Positions 55,556 through 64,000 of a stretch of 64,000 nucleotides of DNA are shown one piece after another. A model generated the notes under the pieces. The model ran no database searches. It was not told the DNA's origin and saw only the letters and a list, made by a program, of their open reading frames with translations. How positions within the stretch are numbered: the first letter of the stretch is position 1; every line of letters starts with the position of its first letter. The DNA comes from Type-B symbiont of Plautia stali (lineage in GTDB: Bacteria; Pseudomonadota; Gammaproteobacteria; Enterobacterales; Enterobacteriaceae), in assembly GCA_001485295.1 (NCBI GenBank), contig BBOA01000004.1, positions 1 to 64,000 of the forward strand, given 5' to 3'. The position numbers were made by a program, and so were the translations under genes.

Positions 55556-57041
55556 GGCGCTGAGCTGGCTCTGTGAAGGCGATCTGACGGCTGGATGGAG
55601 ATCATATGCATCGGGAACGGCGCGCTCAGCTACTCCTGCGGCTCACGCCGCTCTGGATGGGGCGAAATCGCCTAGGCCGTAATCGGCAATAGTCTGGCTG
55701 AACAGCTCGATCTTGCCGCTGGCGGTCTGAATCTGATGGCTGACCGGATCGGCGCGGAAATCTTCTATAAAGACGTAGTGCTTGCCCCCTTCCGTGATCT
55801 CGACGAAGCTGCACGACCAAGCCAGCACAAAGCGGTCGTGCGACGAACCGCCGATATCATTACGCTCCAGCGTAGTGGTGGCGGGCAGGACGATATCCGC
55901 CATCTCCGCCGCCAGCGTCCAGACTGGATCCTGCACCACCACGGTATCGTGCTTCTGCCAGCCCTCCAGCCGGTTAGGCGATGGAAGGTATTGCCGCCCG
56001 CCCAGTGCACCGTGTGGATATCGGGATAAGTCAGCGTCTCGCCCAAGAAGCTGTAGCGCTGGCCGGGATTAAGCAGCATATCGCTGATGCATGCCACCGG
56101 AATCGACAGGCCGGACGGATTAGGACCGGCGGCCATCAGCAGCGCCGGGCCATCCTGGCGCGGGTGGCCGACGCTGTTCATCCAGCCGTGGCCGAACGAG
56201 AAACCCGCGCCCGGCAGTCCAGGCTAGCAGAGCATCGACGACAACGCGATCATCATCCAATAGAGCTGCTTGCCGCGATGGGCGCGCTGAACCGAATATG
56301 AGCAGGTGATAAAGTGGCGCTTGCCGATCAGCTGTTCAGCCAGCTGGACGATACGCGCCGGCGGAATGCCGGTAATGCGGCTTGCCCAACCAGCGATCTT
56401 GGCGATGCTGTCGCTTTCGCCCAGCAGGTAGGCGCACAGCTGCGGCTAGCCGGTACAGTGACTGGCGAGGAACGCCTTGTCCATCATATGGCACTGGGTG
56501 ATTTCGTAGCCAAGCGCCAGCATCAGTGCCACGTCGGTATTGGGGCGAATCGGGATCCAGTCAGCCTTTACCCACTCAGGGCAGTCATCGAGCATCGGAC
56601 TGATATTGATCACCGGCGTGCCTTTGGCCGCCAGTTGTTCCAGCGCCGGTTTCAGGCTGTGCTGACCGGCGCCCCAGCGTGCTCGCGTGGTTGACGCCGC
56701 CCGCCGTAAGAACTATTAAAAAAGATGCCTGAAGCGCCGTAGCGCTCGCGAACGCGACGATTCTCATCCGCCACCAGATCCAGCGTCGTCTCCTAGTCGA
56801 CGGCGACGAAATCCTCCCGATCGCGCAGCGTGTGATCGCTGTTTGCGCGCGATTTCAGCCAAGAGCGACGCACTATCGGCTGACGAATGCGTTTGTCGGA
56901 GTAGACCGGTTCGGAAATAGTATTCAGCATCGACGACGGATCGGCGTCGGCAAAAAACGATTCGCAGACGATCAGGCGGTCGTTTTCAGTCATGGCAGTG
57001 AATGCGTCCCAGTGTGCTAGATGTGGCACTTGCTTTTTCAT
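55556..57041 (-). pseudogene. Broken molybdopterin oxidoreductase of the BisC/TorA/DmsA family
   Basis: N-terminus MKKQVPHLAHWDAFTAM ... SWLKSRANSDHTLRDREDFVAVD, then TAG at about 56795 where relatives have tryptophan. Further parts: HPRQDGPALLMAAG, ACISDMLLNPGQRYSFLGET, VHWAGGNTFH, DIVLPATTTLERNDIGGSS and RADPVSHQIQTASGKIELFS. Several frameshifts and TAGs near 56227 and 56450. The C-terminal cofactor domain is cut at APFPMHMISIQPSDRLH and joined to the ftsI paralogue. Confidence 0.85.
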
Positions 57042-57188
57042 GGTTTCTCATCAAGCCAGGTAAAGGAATAAAGCAGGATACTACGCGAGCCTGCGCCGGG
57101 TTAAACTTGGAGTTTTGCCCCTTTTTGAGACGGCGCAGACATTCTGTTAGCTTGATACAGGCGCGCTTTTCCATAACACTGCTGTCAT

Positions 57189-57204
57189 GTGTAAACGTTT
57201 TCCC
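57189..57204. promoter_or_regulatory. Candidate GalR/GalS operator upstream of galR
   Basis: GTGTAAACGTTTTCCC matches the GalR operator consensus GTGKAANCGNTTNCAC at about 14 of 16 positions. It ends 16 bases before the galR ATG, suiting autoregulation. Confidence 0.6.
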
Positions 57205-57220
57205 TAAAGCAGGACGACGC

Positions 57221-58222
57221 ATGGCTACGATTAAGGATGTTGCCAGACTGGCGGGCGTTTCCGTCGCGACAGTTTCCCGTGTGATTAATAATTCGCCAAA
57301 AGCCAGCGAGAGCTCGCGACAGGCCGTCGGCCAGGCGATGGAGGAGCTGCAGTATCATCCTAACGCCAACGCGCGCGCCTTAGCGCAACAGTCGACAGAG
57401 ACTTTAGGCCTAGTGGTTGGCGACGTCTCCGACCCCTTTTTCGGCACCATGGTGAAGGCGGTGGACGAAGTGGCGGGCGGGACCGGCAACTTTTTGCTGA
57501 TTGGTAACGGTTACTACAACGAGCAAAAAGAGCGTCAGGCAATTGAGCAGCTGATGCGTCATCGCTGCGCTGCGCTGGTAGTGCATGCAAAAAAAATCCC
57601 CAATGCCGAACTGGAAATTTTAATGAAACAGGTGCCGGGCATGGTGCTGCTGAACCGACTTCTGAAGGGGTTTGAACAGCGCTGCATCGCGCTCGACGAC
57701 CGCTACGGCGCCTGGCTGGCGACGCGTCATCTGATCCAGCAGGGACATCAGAACATCGCCTTTATCTGTTCGACGTATCCCATCTCTGACTCGGAAGATC
57801 GCCTGCAGGGCTACTACGATGCGCTCAAAGAGCACGGCCTGCCCTGCAACGATCGGTTAGTGACGCTCGGCGAACCGGATGAAGTCGGCGGCGAACAAGC
57901 GATGACTCAGCTGCTGGGACGCGGCCGTCACTTTACCGCCGTCGCCTGCTACAACGATTCGATGGCCGCCGGCGCGCTTGCGGTGCTGAGCGACAACGGG
58001 ATGCGTGTGCCGGAAGAGATGTCGCTGATCGGCTTCGATGACGTCCTGGTGTCGCGCTACGTGCGTCCGCGCTTGACCACGGTGCATTACCCTATCATCA
58101 CCATGGCGCAGCAGGCGGCGCAGCTGGCGCTGGCGCTGGCTCACGCGCAGCCGCTGCCGGAAGTCACCCATATGTTCAGTCCGACGCTGGTGCGCCGCCA
58201 CTCGGTGAGCGGGCCGAGTTAA
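57221..58222 (+). CDS. galR: LacI-family repressor GalR
   Basis: Galactose-responsive repressor. 333 aa from ATG 57221 with AGGACG upstream (E. coli GalR 343). N-terminal helix-turn-helix MATIKDVARLAGVSVATVSRV, hinge NARALAQQSTETLGLVV, and a periplasmic-binding-protein-like core with IGFDDVLVSRYVRPRLTTV. Open frame upstream to 57002 is not used. Intact although most neighbours are dead; galactose genes are not in the window. Confidence 0.93.
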   Translation: MATIKDVARLAGVSVATVSRVINNSPKASESSRQAVGQAMEELQYHPNANARALAQQSTETLGLVVGDVSDPFFGTMVKAVDEVAGGTGNFLLIGNGYYNEQKERQAIEQLMRHRCAALVVHAKKIPNAELEILMKQVPGMVLLNRLLKGFEQRCIALDDRYGAWLATRHLIQQGHQNIAFICSTYPISDSEDRLQGYYDALKEHGLPCNDRLVTLGEPDEVGGEQAMTQLLGRGRHFTAVACYNDSMAAGALAVLSDNGMRVPEEMSLIGFDDVLVSRYVRPRLTTVHYPIITMAQQAAQLALALAHAQPLPEVTHMFSPTLVRRHSVSGPS

Positions 58223-58663
58223 ATCTCGCGCTGGTAGAGCCGACGGGTTTATCGGGGTAATCCAGTGCATCGCCCACCGGCGTCTAGCCGCAGCGTTCGT
58301 AGTAACCGCCGAAGGTTGACCACAGCCACAGGTAGCCGCGCTGCAGCGCATAGTCGGTCACATGCTGCTGCAGCGCTATCTCAGACCGCTGCCACGCGCG
58401 TCTTTATCGACATAGAGCGCGGCGAGCCAAGGAAAGAGATTCTAGCGGCTGATCAGGTCGCAGTGCCAGAAACCCGCCTTAACCAGCGCCCTGCCCGCGT
58501 CGTCGATGGCAAAGAAGGTGACGGGAAACTCTTCCCCACTTGACGAACTCTCTACCACGCTTGCCATAAAATCGCGGCTGTTGTCGGCGTCAAAGGCGCG
58601 CTAGAGCCAGTCGGCGCCCTGCACCGCGAATTGCGGCGCGGCGCGCAAAGAGAGAATATTCAC
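58219..58663 (-). pseudogene. Broken GNAT-family N-acetyltransferase
   Basis: A GTG start at 58663 overlaps the lysA end region with GGAG upstream. Pieces VNILSLRAAPQFAV, GEEFPVTFFAIDDAGRALVKAGFW, LAALYVDKDARGSGL (acetyl-CoA loop) and ALDYPDKP then LYQREI fit a small GNAT enzyme. TAGs near 58601, 58442 and 58286 and frameshifts near 58390 and 58330 break it. Its stop overlaps galR's convergent stop. Confidence 0.75.
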
Positions 58664-58672
58664 CTGCGCTCC

Positions 58673-59929
58673 TTAGCCCAGCTCCAGTGCCAGCAGTTCC
58701 TGAATGGTCTGCGCGCGGCGGATTTCACGCGGCTGGCCCTGTTCGAACAGCACTTCCGGGATCAGCGGACGGCTGTTGTAATTAGAGGACATTGACGCGC
58801 CGTAGGCGCCAGTATCGTGAAACACTAGATAGTCGCCTACCTGCGCCGCAGGCAGCGCGCGCGTCTCGACTTGGCCGCCTTCCAGCTGGGTAAAGACATC
58901 GCCCGATTCGCACAGCGGCCCGGCGACCACGCTGTCGATGGTAGCTTGCTGGTCGATGGCGCGGCCATCGCCTGGTAGCAGCGAAATATGGTGATAGCTG
59001 CCGTACATCGACGGACGCATCAGATCGTTGAAGCCGGCGTCTACCAGCACGAAGTGACGGCTGCCCATCGCTTTCACTGCGCGCACCTGCGATACCAGCA
59101 CGCCGGACTCGGCGACTAGGAAACGACCCGGCTCAATCTCCAGCTTGACCGGATGGTCGAGATAGGCGGCGATGCGCTGGCGCGCCGCGTCCCACAGGCC
59201 GAAATAGTGCGCGGTGTCGATCGCCTCTTCGCCGAAGCAGTAAGGAATCGAGAGGCCGCCGCCCGCCGAAATCGCCTCTAGGTCATGGCCGAGCGCGATC
59301 ACCTGCTCCACCATCGCGTCGCACACCTGCTGCAGATGAGCGTAATCGACGCCGGAACCGATATGCATATGCAGTCCGACCAGGCGCAGCCCCCACTGCT
59401 CAATCGCCGCCAGCGCCTGCGGCAGTTCGCTATGCCAGATACCGTGCTTGCTGTTTTCGCCGCCGGTGTTGGTTTTCTGGCTGTGGCCGTGGCCGAAACC
59501 GGGATTGATGCGCAGCCACACCGCGTGGCCCGGCGATACTTCACCCAGTTGATGCAGCATATCCACCGAACCGGCGTTGACCGGCACCTTCAGCTCGGCG
59601 ATGCGCGCCAGCGTCAACTTGTCGAATACGTCGGCGGTAAAGACGATATCTTCGCCGCCCGGCTGAAAGCCCGCCGCCAGCACGCGCTCGATCTCGCCGA
59701 GCGAGACGGAGTCGACCCTGACGCCCGCAGCGCGCATCAGCCGCAGAATATGAATGTTGGAGCACGCTTTTTGCGCGAAGCGCACCACGTCGAAGGCGTG
59801 CAGCAGCGCAATGCGCTGCTGAATAATCTGGGCGTCATAGGCCCAGAACGGGCCGTGGTACTGCTGCGCCAGCGGCAGTAGCTGCGCGGCGTTGAGCGCA
59901 GTGGTCTGGTCGGTTAAAGCGCGTGGCAT
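58673..59929 (-). CDS. lysA: Diaminopimelate decarboxylase
   Basis: Last step of lysine biosynthesis; PLP enzyme. 418 aa from ATG 59929 (E. coli 420). PLP lysine in FAQKACSNIHILR, glycine loop SAGGGLSIPY, EPGRFLVAESG and CESGDVF are present. Open frame upstream is ignored because MPRALTDQTT fits the family start. Divergent from lysR, its usual activator, which is destroyed here. Confidence 0.97.
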   Translation of the reverse strand: MPRALTDQTTALNAAQLLPLAQQYHGPFWAYDAQIIQQRIALLHAFDVVRFAQKACSNIHILRLMRAAGVRVDSVSLGEIERVLAAGFQPGGEDIVFTADVFDKLTLARIAELKVPVNAGSVDMLHQLGEVSPGHAVWLRINPGFGHGHSQKTNTGGENSKHGIWHSELPQALAAIEQWGLRLVGLHMHIGSGVDYAHLQQVCDAMVEQVIALGHDLEAISAGGGLSIPYCFGEEAIDTAHYFGLWDAARQRIAAYLDHPVKLEIEPGRFLVAESGVLVSQVRAVKAMGSRHFVLVDAGFNDLMRPSMYGSYHHISLLPGDGRAIDQQATIDSVVAGPLCESGDVFTQLEGGQVETRALPAAQVGDYLVFHDTGAYGASMSSNYNSRPLIPEVLFEQGQPREIRRAQTIQELLALELG

Positions 59930-60026
59930 AAAGATTCTCCTGTGGTTACACCTATTAAGCCAGAAGCATGCCATGTTGAAAAATATCTGTTTTAATAGCC
60001 TTTATGCAAAATGGATATAACTTACC

Positions 60027-60545
60027 ATGGCGAAAATTAACTGGCGACACATCGAAATCTTTCACGCGGTGATGACAAGCGGCAATCTGACGCAGGCCGC
60101 CATGCTGCTGAACACCTCGCAGCCTACCGTCAGCCGCGAGCTGGCGCGGCTGACCTGCGACGAGGTGTGCGTACTGCCGCAGAATCATCCGCTCTGCGCG
60201 CGCGGTGCTGACGCCGCAGGATTTCGCCGGGGAAAACTATGTCAGCCTGTCGCGCGCCGACAGCTATCGTCAGCTACTGGATACGCTGTTTCATGAGCAG
60301 GGCGTAGAGCGCAGGCTAGCGCTGGAGACGCACAGCGCGGAGTCGGTCTGCGCGATGGGACGCGCGGGCGTGGGCATTTCAGTAGTGAATCCACTGACGG
60401 CGCTCGATTATGCCGACAGCGGCGTGGTGATGCGCCGGTTCAGCGTCGCGGTGCCGTTTACCTGTCAGCCCAGTGCGGCCGCTGCATCGCCCCACATCGG
60501 CGCTAGTCGCCGCGTTCGTCGACCACCTGCAGAGCCAAGTGGCCG
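60027..60545 (+). pseudogene. lysR: Broken LysR (activator of lysA)
   Basis: Helix-turn-helix intact (MAKINWRHIEIFHAVMTSGN, SQPTVSRELARL), then a deletion of about 130 codons jumps to DEVCVLPQNHPL. A frameshift near 60205 leads to LTPQDFAGENYVSLSRADSY, HSAESVCAMGRAGVGISVV, and another near 60465 to MRPLHRPTSALVAAFVDHL. The 3' end is joined to the tail of the MFS remnant. Confidence 0.9.
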
Positions 60546-61187
60546 ACTTTCTTCAGCGCATTGCCGACGTTAAAGGCGGAGATGTTCAGGGTCGATACCA
60601 AGTTCGGCGCTTCTTTGCCGTGGCGCACCACGTTGATCTGCAGGCTCGGCACAGTGGCGAAGATCGCCATCGCCTACAGGAACAGCGTCACTTCCGCTAG
60701 CCACAGCGCATGGCTAGTCCAGCTAAACAGCAGCTAGAAGATGGCGATCAGCGAGAAGCTGAGGATCAGGCTGAAGGAGACTTTCCAGTCCGCCAGCTTA
60801 CCGCGGAGGATGTTGCCGACGGCCAAGCCCGCACCGATCAGAAACAGCGTCCAGCTGACGCCGCGCGCGCTGATACCGAAGAAGATGCCATGGCAGAGCA
60901 CGGTGATCACCCGCGCTATCATCAGCAGGTTGTAGTTGTAGGCCAGCGCGCAGAGCGCGTTGCCAATACATCAGCAGGATAAGCGTTTTCTTACGCGGCA
61001 GTCTGGCGGTCAGTAGCGCCATAATCGGCGCGCCAATGGTGACGCTCAGTGCATAACCGCTGATCAGCCAGCCAGCCGACGGGATCGAGACCCGCAGATC
61101 GCCCGTTACCTCGGGCAGCAGGCCCATGATGACGAACTCGGTGATTCCGATCGCAAATGTACTCAGCGCCAGTAAAGCAACAGGCAT
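60545..61187 (-). pseudogene. Broken MFS transporter of the AraJ/YdhP type
   Basis: MPVALLALSTFAIGITEFVI, GLLPEVTGDLRVSIPSAGWL, SVTIGAPIMALLTARLPRK, then after a frameshift CHGIFFGI joined by deletion to WTLFLIGAGLAVGN, GKLADWKVS, and LVSTLNISAFNVGNAL. TAGs near 60733 and 60673 are included. C-terminal helices are lost at the lysR junction. Confidence 0.82.
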
Positions 61188-61528
61188 AACACACTCCCCC
61201 AATCGATGAGCAGGTGAACGCCGCCGCGGACGCTGAGCGTGGACGATTATAAATATTTGAACTTCGTCACTGTAAGTATTAAATCATATCCGCCTGTTTG
61301 CATATACCCTATGTGCGACAAGGCTCTTTTTTCGCAGGCGCAATAATGGCGCGCCTGACGCTTGATAAAATCTTAACAATATCCCGTTCGGTTACGCGCT
61401 GCACTTGGTAGCAAGGTGCAATTGCGTGACATAAAGGCGCTTTGCGTGTTGGTTTAATGGCTTAGCCTTGCCGATACCCCAGATGTATTGTCTGATAATC
61501 TAAAGCCATTCTTAAGCGGGGAGAGAAA
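61188..61528. other. Intergenic region of 341 bases
   Basis: No gene recognised. It must contain the promoters of the divergent MFS remnant and the lipoprotein protease; no clear operators or hairpins seen. Confidence 0.4.
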
Positions 61529-62015
61529 ACGCAGCGGCTAATCGCTCTGCTGGCGCTCGGTCTTAGTGACTGCTCCGTCATTTTCGCTTTATCTTGTAAA
61601 GGCGTGGCATCCGTGCGAACTCGCTGTGGTTTACCACAAAAACGCCGAGGCGAATCTGACGCCGCGCTTTCGCAACAGCCGAATCGGCGACAAAGTGAAC
61701 CTATACGGCTACAGCTTTATTAGCGCGATGCCGGTCAGCTCTAGCGGCGAGAACCTGATCAATACCTCGCTGGCAAACAGCTGGAACAAGGTGGCCTGCG
61801 TGGTAGTGGCGGCCAATGCGGGCGTGGTGAAAGGTATGTCGGTTGGCGCAGTCTGTAACGCTTCGGACGACACGCTGGCGGGGGTGATTGTCGGCTACAG
61901 CAGCCGCATCGATAATAACCAGAGCGGAAAAACCCTCTACCGCGACGTCGCGCTCTACGTGCCCTTGCCCTAAGCGCGCTTCGAGGCATGGCTAAACGGC
62001 GTGGTGAAGTCCTGA
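61529..62015 (+). pseudogene. Broken lipoprotein with trypsin-like serine protease features
   Basis: A GGGGAG ribosome site precedes ACG (61529-61531), where an ATG is expected for the signal QRLIALLALGLSDC (lipobox LSDC). A frameshift near 61620 leads to FRNSRIGDKVNLYGYSF and ANAGVVKGMSVGAVCNASDD, which looks like a GxSGG serine-protease site with the first glycine after serine changed to valine. A TAA at 61971 precedes ARFEAWLNGVVKS. Start loss, frameshift and stop indicate a dead gene; exact family uncertain. Confidence 0.65.
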
Positions 62016-62250
62016 CTGTATGAGTATAGGCACGGAAGCCTAAACGCGGCGGTTAGGGTCCGAAGAGCAAAGCGTCCCGCGATAGGAACAAAAACGCCGG
62101 GAGCGTTTTTGAACAATGTGGCGCGTTGACCCAGTGACGGGCGCAACTCAGGGATGAGGTGCATATCTGCGCAGGCCGAGCGCGCATGGATGCCTTGAGC
62201 GACTTTGCGATCGGGCCCTACCCGTCGCGCTAGCGCAGGCCTTACAAGAG

Positions 62251-62276
62251 AAAGGCCGGTATTTCCGGCCTTTTTA
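62251..62276 (-). terminator. lysS terminator
   Basis: AAAGGCCGG, loop about 7 bases, CCGGCCTTTTT. On the minus strand it is followed by TTTCTCTTG. It lies just beyond the duplicated lysS end. Confidence 0.75.
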
Positions 62277-62321
62277 GTTACTTCGCGGTCGGGCGCATTA
62301 GTTACTTCGCGGTCGGGCGCA
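62274..62321. repeat. 24-bp perfect tandem duplication at the lysS stop
   Basis: Positions 62274-62297 and 62298-62321 are identical. The unit contains the last lysS codons (CGCCCGACCGCGAAG) and the TAA. The outer copy lies beyond the working stop, so lysS itself is unaffected. Confidence 0.95.
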
Positions 62322-63822
62322 GCGCAGGGAACAGGATCACGTCGCGAATGGTATGGCTGTTGGTGAACAACATTACCATGCGGTCGATACCGATGCCCAG
62401 ACCCGCCGTCGGCGGCAGACCGTGCTCCAGCGCCGTAACGTAGTCTTCGTCGTAGAACATCACTTCGTCGTCGCCCGCGTCTTTGGCGTTTACCTGCTGC
62501 TGTAAACGCTCCGCCTGATCTTCCGCATCGTTCAGTTCAGAAAAGCCGTTGCCGATTTCGCGGCCGCCGATGAAGAATTCAAAGCGATCGGTGATTTCCG
62601 GGTTCTCGTCGTTGCGGCGCGCCAGCGGCGACACATCCGCCGGGTATTCGGTGATAAAGGTCGGCTGAATCAGGTGCGCTTCCGCCGTCTCTTCGAAAAT
62701 CTCCGTCACCACGCGGCCCAGACCCCGGCTCTTCTCGACCTTTATGCCGATTGACTGCGCAATCGCCACTGCCTTGTCGAAATCCTCCAGATCTGCTAGA
62801 TCGGTTTCCGGGCGGTACTTTTTGATCGCTTCGCGCATGGTCAGCTTCTCAAACGGCTTGCCGAAATCGAACTCCTGGTCGCCGTAAGGTACTTTAGTGG
62901 TGCCGAGCACATCCTCCGCTAGGGTGCGGAACAGGCTTTCGGTCAGCTTGATCAGATCCTTGTAGTCCGCATAGGCCACATAGAGTTCCATCATAGTGAA
63001 CTCAGGGTTATGGCGCGGCGAGATCCCTTCGTTACGGAAGTTACGGTTGATTTCGAACACGCGATCAAAACCGCCAACTACCAGACGCTTCAGGTAAAGC
63101 TCCGGCGCGATGCGCAGGTACATATCGATATCGAGAGCGTTGTGGTGGGTGATAAACGGACGCGCTGAGGCGCCGCCTGGGATCACATGCATCATCGGGG
63201 TTTCCACTTCCATAAAGTCGCGGCCCACCATGAACTGACGAATGCCGGCCATGATTTTTGAGCGCACTTTGAAGGTGTGACGCGACTTGTCGTTGGCGAT
63301 CAGATCGAGGTAGCGCTGACGATAGCGGGTCTCCTGATCGGTTAGGCCGTGGAATTTGTCCGGCAGCGGACGCAATGCTTTAGTCAGCAGACGCAGTTCG
63401 TGGCAGTGAATCGACAGCTCGCCGGTTTTGGTTTTGAACAGCTTGCCGCGCGCGCCGAGGATATCGCCCAGATCCCATTTATTGAACTGCTTGCTGTAAA
63501 TTCCTTCCGCCAGATCGGCGCGCGCCACGTAGAGCTGAATACGGCCGCCCACGTCCTGCAGCGTGATGAACGATGCTTTGCCCATAATGCGGCGGGTCAT
63601 CATACGCCCGGCGACGCTGACCTCAACGCCCAGCTCTTCCAGCTCTTGGTTGCTCTTCTCGTCATACTGCGCGTGCAGCGCATCTGAGGTGGTGTCGCGG
63701 CGGAAATCGTTAGGAAACGCCACGCCGGTTTCACGCAGCGCGTCGAGTTTTTCGCGACGCGTTTTCATTTCGTTGTTTAACTCAAGGGTGGCATCAGCGC
63801 TCTGTGGTTGTTGTTCAAACAT
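62302..63822 (-). CDS. lysS: Lysyl-tRNA synthetase (class II)
   Basis: 506 aa (E. coli 505). OB-fold anticodon-binding domain with [19 protein letters not shown], then class II motifs with [27 protein letters not shown] (motif 2) and [18 protein letters not shown] (motif 3). Nine bases after prfB, an operon typical of enterobacteria. Intact. Confidence 0.98.
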   Translation of the reverse strand: MFEQQPQSADATLELNNEMKTRREKLDALRETGVAFPNDFRRDTTSDALHAQYDEKSNQELEELGVEVSVAGRMMTRRIMGKASFITLQDVGGRIQLYVARADLAEGIYSKQFNKWDLGDILGARGKLFKTKTGELSIHCHELRLLTKALRPLPDKFHGLTDQETRYRQRYLDLIANDKSRHTFKVRSKIMAGIRQFMVGRDFMEVETPMMHVIPGGASARPFITHHNALDIDMYLRIAPELYLKRLVVGGFDRVFEINRNFRNEGISPRHNPEFTMMELYVAYADYKDLIKLTESLFRTLAEDVLGTTKVPYGDQEFDFGKPFEKLTMREAIKKYRPETDLADLEDFDKAVAIAQSIGIKVEKSRGLGRVVTEIFEETAEAHLIQPTFITEYPADVSPLARRNDENPEITDRFEFFIGGREIGNGFSELNDAEDQAERLQQQVNAKDAGDDEVMFYDEDYVTALEHGLPPTAGLGIGIDRMVMLFTNSHTIRDVILFPALRPTAK

Positions 63823-63831
63823 GTCGGTTCC

Positions 63832-64000
63832 TTATAGCCCTGCTTTTAAACTTGCTTCAATAAAACGGTCGAGGTCGCCATCCAGCACCGCCTGGGTGTT
63901 GCGGGTTTCAACACCGGTACGCAGGTCTTTGATGCGCGCGTCGTCCAGCACGTAGGAGCGGATCTGGCTGCCCCAGCCGATGTCGGACTTGTTGTCCTCC
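63832..64000 (-). CDS. prfB: Peptide chain release factor 2, C-terminal end (partial)
   Basis: The minus-strand frame ends [11 protein letters not shown] at TAA 63832 and includes the conserved [18 protein letters not shown] region. The rest of the gene, including the catalytic GGQ motif and the programmed frameshift, lies beyond the window. Confidence 0.95.
   Translation of the reverse strand, partial: EDNKSDIGWGSQIRSYVLDDARIKDLRTGVETRNTQAVLDGDLDRFIEASLKAGL

Noticed and set aside
57002-57220. 73-residue N-terminal extension of galR.
   Set aside because: The LacI-family helix-turn-helix starts at MATIKDVARL with its own ribosome site, and the putative GalR operator lies in the extension.

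Overview
The window is chromosomal DNA of an enterobacterium (order Enterobacterales). The gene order follows the E. coli backbone: pheA-tyrA-aroF, rplS-trmD-rimM-rpsP-ffh, luxS-gshA, alaS-csrA, recA-recX, mutS, the rpoS-nlpD-pcm-surE-truD-ispFD-ftsB block, cysCND, cysHIJ, eno-pyrG-mazG-relA, barA, aas-lplT, galR, lysA-lysR and lysS-prfB. cysG heads the cysDNC group and a secreted inorganic pyrophosphatase follows queD. From memory this arrangement resembles Erwiniaceae (Erwinia/Pantoea), but the sequence alone does not fix the genus.

The main feature is ongoing genome decay. About twenty genes are broken by in-frame stops, frameshifts and internal deletions, while genes for translation, core biosynthesis and DNA repair are intact and of normal length. 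Many deletions have fused the remains of neighbouring genes (mltB/tam, truD/surE, aas/lplT, a bisC-like gene/an ftsI paralogue, lysR/an MFS transporter). I saw no transposase, prophage, CRISPR array or attachment site. This pattern fits a recently host-restricted symbiont or pathogen in early to middle reduction.

Layout. 1-10.7 kb: aromatic amino-acid genes, the S16/L19 ribosomal operon, ffh, ypjD, a broken corB, and luxS. 10.7-20.5 kb: micA sRNA, gshA, tRNA-Arg, tRNA-Ser, csrA, alaS, broken recX, recA with its SOS promoter, pncC, and mltB/tam debris. 20.8-30.6 kb: broken prepilin peptidase, mutS, rpoS, nlpD, broken pcm/surE/truD, intact ispF/ispD/ftsB. 30.7-41 kb: a complete assimilatory sulfate pathway (cysC,N,D,G,H,I,J) with a dead iap between its two arms, then queD. 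41-49 kb: dead pyrophosphatase, queE, eno, pyrG, mazG, and a relA broken just after its synthetase domain. 49-57 kb: almost entirely dead sequence (rlmD, barA, lplT, aas, ftsI paralogue, bisC-like). 57-64 kb: galR, lysA, dead lysR and transporter, a dead lipoprotein protease, lysS and the end of prfB.

Retained genes can make phenylalanine/tyrosine precursors, the last step of lysine, cysteine and sulfide, glutathione, isoprenoid precursors and queuosine. Signalling and stress functions (BarA, RelA, LysR, Pcm, SurE) have been lost or cut. Decayed stretches contain the tetranucleotide CTAG at near-random frequency, whereas it is very rare in most enterobacteria, which suggests a change in mutation or repair. 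No clearly new multi-gene system was found; the most interesting signals are the mutational signature, the chimeric deletion scars, a truncated Omr-type sRNA and the RelA break position.
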